NCBI GenBank assembly: GCA_937982515.1
Contig: CALJMB010000132.1
Coordinates: forward strand, 1 to 9,341
From: an uncultured Balneolaceae bacterium
Lineage (GTDB): Bacteria > Bacteroidota > Rhodothermia > Balneolales > Balneolaceae
Length of the DNA: 9,341 nt
Reading direction: 5' to 3'
Of the stretch, positions 5,835-9,341 are shown piece after piece. The notes below the pieces were generated by a model. That model had not been told where the DNA came from and searched no databases. It saw only the letters and a list, made by a program, of their open reading frames with translations. The position numbers and the translations under genes are program-made. Position 1 is the first letter of the stretch, and each line of letters begins with the position of its first letter.

Positions 5835-6704
5835 TCATCCTTTGAATAGTGTCTGTAACACGAACCATACGTTTTCTTTTCGCTCGGTGAGGCGCCGTTT
5901 GTAATAGGGAAACCACATGGTGCCATAGGGCACATATATACGGGCATTATAGCCACCGGCTGCCAGCCGTTCCATGGTATCTTGTCGCAGTCCGTACAGC
6001 ATCTGCAACTCAAACCGCTCCTTGCCGATTCCATGTTCGGCAGCGTGTTGTTTTACCCATTTTATGAGCTCGTCATCGTGAGTGGCTATACGGGGGTAAG
6101 GGGTTTTATCCAACAGGATGGCTGCATACTCTTTGAATGCTTCCCGGATAGCGGGCATGTTCTGTATAGCCAGCCTTTGAGGCTCTTTATAGGCTCCTTT
6201 GCAGAGCCGGACATCGGCCCCCATATTAGCCAACTCGTAGATATCCTGTTTAGTTCGGTGCAGATAGGCCTGAATGACGATGCCCACATGTTTTCCGAAC
6301 TGCTCAAACGCTTCTTTAAACAGTTCGATAGTGACCTGAGTGTAATCCGACCCTTCCATGTCAATGCGAACAAACTGATCTTCTTCCTTTGCCACTTCCA
6401 GTAATCTGAACAGATTGTCTTTGCAGTACCGGCGGTCTATATCCAGGCCAAGCATAGTAAGTTTTATAGAGATGGTACTGTCCAGTCCCGCGGATTCTAT
6501 TCCCCGGAGCAGATCTATATAGTTTTGCACGGTGTCATCAGCCGTTTTACGGTCTGTAACGTTCTCTCCCAGCATGTCCAGCGTTACCTTAATGCCTCGT
6601 TTGTTTAAATCCTCAACCTTGGGTATGGCTTGTTCGAGGTTTTCACCGGCTACAAAACGTTTGGCAAGAAAAAAAGGCAGCTTCATAAGACAATCGGGTT
6701 TCAT
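5835..6704 (-). CDS. Monofunctional proline dehydrogenase
   Basis: This 289-residue flavoenzyme would oxidise proline to pyrroline-5-carboxylate, the first step of proline catabolism, passing electrons to the quinone pool. It covers the proline dehydrogenase (PutA PRODH-type) TIM barrel at the usual size of stand-alone bacterial forms. Expected motifs are SIKLT (79-83), RIDMEG (113-118), VIQAYLHRT (143-151), RLCKGAYKE (166-174), IATHDDE (206-212) and QMLYG (234-238). YYKRRLTER (267-275) carries the paired arginines (R270, R271) that bind the proline carboxylate. No aldehyde dehydrogenase domain is attached and no P5C dehydrogenase gene is seen nearby. The first ATG (6704) gives MKPDCLMKLPFF; the ATG at 6686 (residue 7) fits the family's usual N-terminus MKLPFFLAKRF and may be the true start. 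It diverges from the DUF4097 gene. Confidence 0.92.
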   Translation of the reverse strand: MKPDCLMKLPFFLAKRFVAGENLEQAIPKVEDLNKRGIKVTLDMLGENVTDRKTADDTVQNYIDLLRGIESAGLDSTISIKLTMLGLDIDRRYCKDNLFRLLEVAKEEDQFVRIDMEGSDYTQVTIELFKEAFEQFGKHVGIVIQAYLHRTKQDIYELANMGADVRLCKGAYKEPQRLAIQNMPAIREAFKEYAAILLDKTPYPRIATHDDELIKWVKQHAAEHGIGKERFELQMLYGLRQDTMERLAAGGYNARIYVPYGTMWFPYYKRRLTERKENVWFVLQTLFKG

Positions 6705-6857
6705 TCATGATGACAACGGAGGTTGAAATTAATAATTTGACTCCTCCTCTCCTATAATCGTTTTGCACAAGGCGATAATTACCCTTTCAATTGCAACTAA
6801 ACAGAAATCCTCCCGTACCGTTGCACTGTTGCAAAAACTAATCTAACCTTGACACCC
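6705..6857. promoter_or_regulatory. Divergent promoter region with TTGCAAC inverted repeat
   Basis: This gap serves both the proline dehydrogenase and DUF4097 genes. A perfect TATAAT lies at 6753-6758 on the plus strand, but no -35 box stands at 17 bases (TTGACT at 6737-6742 is too close). TTGCAAC (6791-6797) and GTTGCAA (6828-6834) form a 7-base inverted repeat, with an extra GTTGCA at 6820-6825, ahead of the DUF4097 start. This is a possible regulator site; the regulator is unknown. Confidence 0.35.
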
Positions 6858-7817
6858 ATGAATGCCAGAGATATTTACACAAACAAATGGATCACTGCCT
6901 TTACTTTATCTTTCCTGTGGTTTCTGATTCTGATCGTACCTGTTTCCGCCCGCACCAGCGACCGGGATGATCCGTACCGGATTGAAGAGTTTACCCTGAA
7001 TAGCCCGGGCAACCTTGAGGTCAAAACCTCCGGCGGGCACATCACGGTTCAGGCCTCCGAATCAAACAGAGTACGCGTTGAAATGTACGTCACCCGGAAT
7101 GGACGCGAACTCTCTCCCTCCGACACCGATCTGAGCGACTTTGACATAAAAATCAGCCAGTCCGGTAACAAAGTAGCGGCCATTGCACAGAGAAAGAATA
7201 ACAGAAGGTGGAAGTTTTGGAACAACGACCATATTGCCATCTCCTTTGTAGTGTATACCCCGCAGGAAGTAAGTTCGGACCTGAAAACCAGCGGAGGGCA
7301 TATCGAGGTAAGTGGCCTTAACGGCAACCAGGAGATCTCCACGAGCGGCGGTCATCTGAACCTGTCTGGTATCCGGGGAATAATGGATGCGCGCACCTCC
7401 GGCGGACACATTGAAGTCCGTGACTTTGAAGGAGAAATGAGCGCCCGTACCAGCGGTGGACACATAGACGTTGAACAGGCCGAAGGCAGCATTAACGTCC
7501 GTACTTCCGGTGGACATATTAACCTGGAAAACGTATCCGGCACGGTTGAGGCCTCCACCAGCGGCGGCAGTATTACGGCTGACCTGAACGAAGTGGGGCA
7601 ATTTGTCAATCTCCGCACCAGCGGCGGCAACGTGAACATTTCCGTTCCCGGCAATACGGGCTTTGATCTGAATCTGAAAGGAAGTTATGTAAGCGCAAGC
7701 CTCGAGAACTTTTCCGGCGAAGTTGAACGAGATGAAGTTGAGGGCCAACTGAATGGCGGCGGCCCCCAGATATCCGCCCGCACCTCAGGAGGAACCGTTT
7801 CCGTTTCTTTTAATTAA
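6858..7817 (+). CDS. Exported DUF4097-type beta-repeat protein
   Basis: Reading from the ATG at 6858 gives 319 residues; an in-frame TTG at 6849 is possible but less likely. Residues 1-31 are a signal peptide (cleavage near VSA). The mature part is a DUF4097-like repetitive beta protein with nine TSGG motifs, starting at residues 57, 144, 162, 180, 198, 216, 234, 254 and 309. Six in a row (144-234) are spaced by exactly 18 residues, as expected for stacked turns of a beta-solenoid. Six motifs are TSGGH, placing H61, H148, H166, H184, H202 and H220 at equivalent turn positions. An insertion with a basic, aromatic patch (RKNNRRWKFW, residues 112-121) separates the first motif from the rest. DUF4097 proteins are of unknown role, often envelope-associated. 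Periplasmic or surface location is inferred. Confidence 0.82.
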   Translation: MNARDIYTNKWITAFTLSFLWFLILIVPVSARTSDRDDPYRIEEFTLNSPGNLEVKTSGGHITVQASESNRVRVEMYVTRNGRELSPSDTDLSDFDIKISQSGNKVAAIAQRKNNRRWKFWNNDHIAISFVVYTPQEVSSDLKTSGGHIEVSGLNGNQEISTSGGHLNLSGIRGIMDARTSGGHIEVRDFEGEMSARTSGGHIDVEQAEGSINVRTSGGHINLENVSGTVEASTSGGSITADLNEVGQFVNLRTSGGNVNISVPGNTGFDLNLKGSYVSASLENFSGEVERDEVEGQLNGGGPQISARTSGGTVSVSFN

Positions 7818-8265
7818 GGTCCTCTATTTCTGGAAGGGAGAAATCAATGACCCGGTGGCAATCCAGCCAACCTGCATAACTAACCGTAATGCGTACGATA
7901 CCCGAATAACGCCTGCCATCCTAAATAAAGGCTGCCATCCCGAGCCTGTCGAGGGATGACAGCCTCTGTTAGGGAGGGAAACGGTGCCTCTGCCCCGTGC
8001 ATCCTGTGCATCGGAGGGGGATGCTTCGACTGTCTTAGGCTGCCCGTGCCCTTCTTATTTTCAGGTAATTATTCCATTTCATTTAAAAAGTACTAATGGA
8101 ACCGGAGACGCCTTTTCTTGTTAAAATTTCATTTAACTCTTGTATCATCAACCGATAACAACGTTCTTTGTATTACGAATTCATTAGCGCTTCATGAATG
8201 TTATTCATTATGCTGCTATTCCAGATAACTATAACCAGATAATTTCCAATAAATAAAAACGTGTC
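7818..8265. other. 448-bp intergenic region with repeats
   Basis: No gene is supported. Besides the hairpin at 7929-7965 it contains a direct repeat GTGCATC (7997-8003 and 8006-8012). TTCCATT/AATGGAA (8072-8078 and 8095-8101) and ATGAAT-GTT-ATTCAT (8194-8208) lie upstream of the copper-protein gene. The promoter of that gene should lie in 8100-8260, but no box pair is convincing. Confidence 0.45.
7929..7965. repeat. REP-like imperfect hairpin
   Basis: AGGCTG (7929-7934) pairs with CAGCCT (7960-7965) and CATCCC (7936-7941) pairs with GGGATG (7953-7958), with one mismatch between the two blocks and an irregular loop. The CATCCCGAGCCTGTCGAGGG style is that of a very widespread short palindromic repeat (recollection). 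It lies 112 bases after the DUF4097 stop and could also end that transcript. Confidence 0.6.
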
Positions 8266-8820
8266 ATGAATTTTTTAAAACTCTCTAGCATACTCGCTTT
8301 AACCTTTTTTATTGGCTGTGGTGGTGGAGGCTCGGAAGAACAGAAAACCGACCAAGCTACTTCTACCAGCCAGCGAACCATTGAAATAGTCGGTACTAAT
8401 TCACTTAAATTTGCTGTAGAAGCTGAAGCGGAAGGCCTCACCGTTGGCGAAGCTGATGCTCAGGAAACAGAGCTTTTGCTTCTTGAGTCTATTACTGCCA
8501 AGCCGGGCGAGACGCTTACCATCAGGCTTACCACCCGCAGCACGATGCCTCCTGCGGCAATGTCGCACAACTGGGTATTACTTGAGCAGGGGACAGACAC
8601 AGACGCTTTTGCCAATGCCGCCATACAAGCCAAAGATAACGACTATATACCTGCCAACCAGCAGGAGAGTGTTATTGCCCACACCGAACTGGCTGCAGGT
8701 GGTGAGACGGTTGAGGTTACTTTTACCGTTCCTGAACAAACAGGCGAGTATGATTATATATGCAGCTTCCCTGGTCATTATGTAGGAGGCATGAGAGGAA
8801 CGCTGGTTGTGGAAGGGTAA
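8266..8820 (+). CDS. Azurin/auracyanin-type blue copper lipoprotein
   Basis: This 184-residue protein would be a single-electron carrier with a type 1 copper site. The N-terminal hydrophobic segment ends in FFIGC, so C18 is the probable lipidated residue, followed by a Gly/Glu/Thr-rich linker (19-37). The cupredoxin fold covers about 38-183. The copper ligands are H101 (AMSHNWVLL), C166, H171 and M176 within CSFPGHYVGGMRGTL. The C-X4-H-X4-M ligand loop is one residue longer than the azurin loop (C-X4-H-X3-M) and matches what is known of auracyanins. It probably sits on the outer face of a membrane and passes electrons to an oxidase or reductase; no partner gene is adjacent. Stand-alone gene, ATG start at 8266 after an AT-rich leader. 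Confidence 0.9.
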   Translation: MNFLKLSSILALTFFIGCGGGGSEEQKTDQATSTSQRTIEIVGTNSLKFAVEAEAEGLTVGEADAQETELLLLESITAKPGETLTIRLTTRSTMPPAAMSHNWVLLEQGTDTDAFANAAIQAKDNDYIPANQQESVIAHTELAAGGETVEVTFTVPEQTGEYDYICSFPGHYVGGMRGTLVVEG

Positions 8821-8861
8821 GGCCGCTTTATCACATTTTTGATTCATCAGAAACTGATACG

Positions 8862-8893
8862 GATCCGCAAAGGGTTAAAAAACTTTGCGGATC
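8862..8893. terminator. 11-bp hairpin between convergent genes
   Basis: GATCCGCAAAG (8862-8872) and CTTTGCGGATC (8883-8893) pair perfectly around a 10-base loop GGTTAAAAAA. It lies 41 bases after the copper-protein stop and 35 bases after the end of the convergent small gene, so it can serve both. No T-run follows on the plus strand; on the minus strand the T-run is in the loop. Termination is likely but not certain. Confidence 0.6.
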
Positions 8894-8928
8894 TATACTA
8901 AGCCAGGCCTCTTAAACATAGTCAGCTG

Positions 8929-9132
8929 CTAACCTTCCTTCAGCGCTTGCCTGACTATCTTCTCCAGATTTAACAACTGTACAGCGCCTATCGCTGCCTC
9001 AACTGCCCCGTCCGTGCAGAGCCCGCTCATCGAGGCGTCCTGAAATCCTTCTTGCATGGCTGTGATGCAGGCGTTCCTTACTTCTTCCGCTATCTGCTTC
9101 ATCACATATATATCATTGTCTGATTTATTCAT
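8929..9132 (-). CDS. Small conserved-looking helical protein (67 residues), function unknown
   Basis: The frame encodes an acidic, Ala-rich, predicted mostly helical protein without signal peptide or membrane segment. Its middle part, ITAMQEGFQDASMSGLCTDG (23-42), followed by EAAIGAV and LNLEKIV, resembles a family of roughly 60-70 residue proteins in other bacteria (from memory: a LEAALEAYEDAGISGLC-like motif). No function is established. Cysteines are C22 and C39. It starts at ATG 9132; a second ATG at residue 11 is possible. It stands alone and converges on the copper-protein gene across the shared hairpin. Regular composition and the recognisable motif argue that it is real rather than a chance frame. 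Confidence 0.6.
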   Translation of the reverse strand: MNKSDNDIYVMKQIAEEVRNACITAMQEGFQDASMSGLCTDGAVEAAIGAVQLLNLEKIVRQALKEG

Positions 9133-9341
9133 CTTTGAGGTACCTGTACTATTTATTAACTATTGCTGAATGGCGGGAGATTCATTCACACTCATACTAT
9201 AAACACAAGCGGACGCCCGCGCCCCTGATAGCGGCCGGGGTCCATTCTCCTAACCTCCTTCCTAAGGAGAATAATGCAGGGGCGCGATCCATCCCGCCTA
9301 TCCGCGTAGACCCGCGGCTCACCTGCCGGTGATGTTAAAAA
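9133..9341. other. Gene-free right edge, GC-rich with inverted repeats
   Basis: No supported gene. Beyond the nested repeat at 9218-9286, CCGCG/CGCGG (9302-9306 and 9313-9317) and TCACC-TGCC-GGTGA (9319-9332) occur, the latter followed by TTAAAAA near the edge. The promoter of the leftward small gene must begin here, but none is clear. The next gene lies beyond the window. Confidence 0.45.
9218..9286. repeat. Nested inverted repeat
   Basis: Outer arms CGCGCCCCTG (9218-9227) and CAGGGGCGCG (9277-9286) are a perfect 10-base match. Inner arms ATTCTCC (9244-9250) and GGAGAAT (9266-9272) are a perfect 7-base match. The two-tier layout suggests a folded repeat or a small non-autonomous element. 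No flanking target duplication is visible. Confidence 0.6.

Noticed and set aside
5982..6404. 140-residue plus-strand frame opposite proline dehydrogenase
   Set aside because: It lies wholly within a well-supported enzyme gene and has no recognisable features.
6849..6857. TTG start for the DUF4097 gene
   Set aside because: An ATG nine bases downstream (6858) gives a normal signal peptide, so the TTG start is unnecessary.
7062..7748. 228-residue minus-strand frame opposite the DUF4097 gene
   Set aside because: It is the shadow of the repeat-rich coding strand; the plus strand has a signal peptide and family motifs.
8444..8785. 113-residue frame inside the copper-protein gene
   Set aside because: It is out of frame with the cupredoxin, whose ligands are all present, and is rich in unlikely Arg/Leu runs.
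9135..9332. 65-residue frame at the right edge
   Set aside because: It runs across nested inverted repeats and has no protein-like features.

Overview
The window (9,341 bases) reads as chromosomal DNA from a Bacteroidota-related lineage, most plausibly Balneolota (Balneolaceae-like). This is inferred from the protein styles: a TonB-dependent receptor with an N-terminal carboxypeptidase-regulatory-like domain, a HmuY-type lipoprotein, a DUF4097 beta-repeat protein, a monofunctional proline dehydrogenase and a lipoprotein blue copper protein. Start codons mostly lack Shine-Dalgarno sequences and intergenic regions are full of short palindromes, which fits. No rRNA, tRNA or CRISPR array is visible.

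Left part (1-1160): about 340 bases of gene-free, palindrome-rich DNA, then a leftward gene for an IS1595/ISXO2-type transposase relative. Its DNA-binding N-terminus and C-terminus are preserved, but two of the three expected catalytic acidic positions are gone. The divergent gap to the next gene carries two near-identical inverted repeats with centres 32 bp apart, placed like repressor operators just ahead of the receptor gene.

Centre (1161-5834): a rightward cluster that looks like a haem (or other tetrapyrrole) acquisition operon. It comprises a TonB-dependent outer-membrane receptor (HmuR-like), a HmuY-like lipoprotein 23 bp downstream and, after a 343-bp stretch of stacked palindromes, an exported two-domain CbiX-type chelatase with a His-rich linker. 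A chelatase with a signal peptide beside hmuR/hmuY suggests metal removal from, or insertion into, a tetrapyrrole outside the cytoplasm. Directly after it lies an array of nine 16-bp quasi-palindromes at an exact 23-bp period with unrelated 7-bp spacers, between two convergent genes. The outer-membrane cluster and this array are the most interesting parts of the window.

Right part (5835-9341): a leftward proline dehydrogenase gene. Divergent to it is an exported DUF4097 protein with an 18-residue TSGG(H) repeat; its ATG start is at 6858, not the upstream in-frame TTG. Then come a repeat-bearing gap, an azurin/auracyanin-type copper lipoprotein, an 11-bp-stem hairpin shared with a convergent gene for a 67-residue helical protein, and a GC-rich nested inverted repeat at the window edge.
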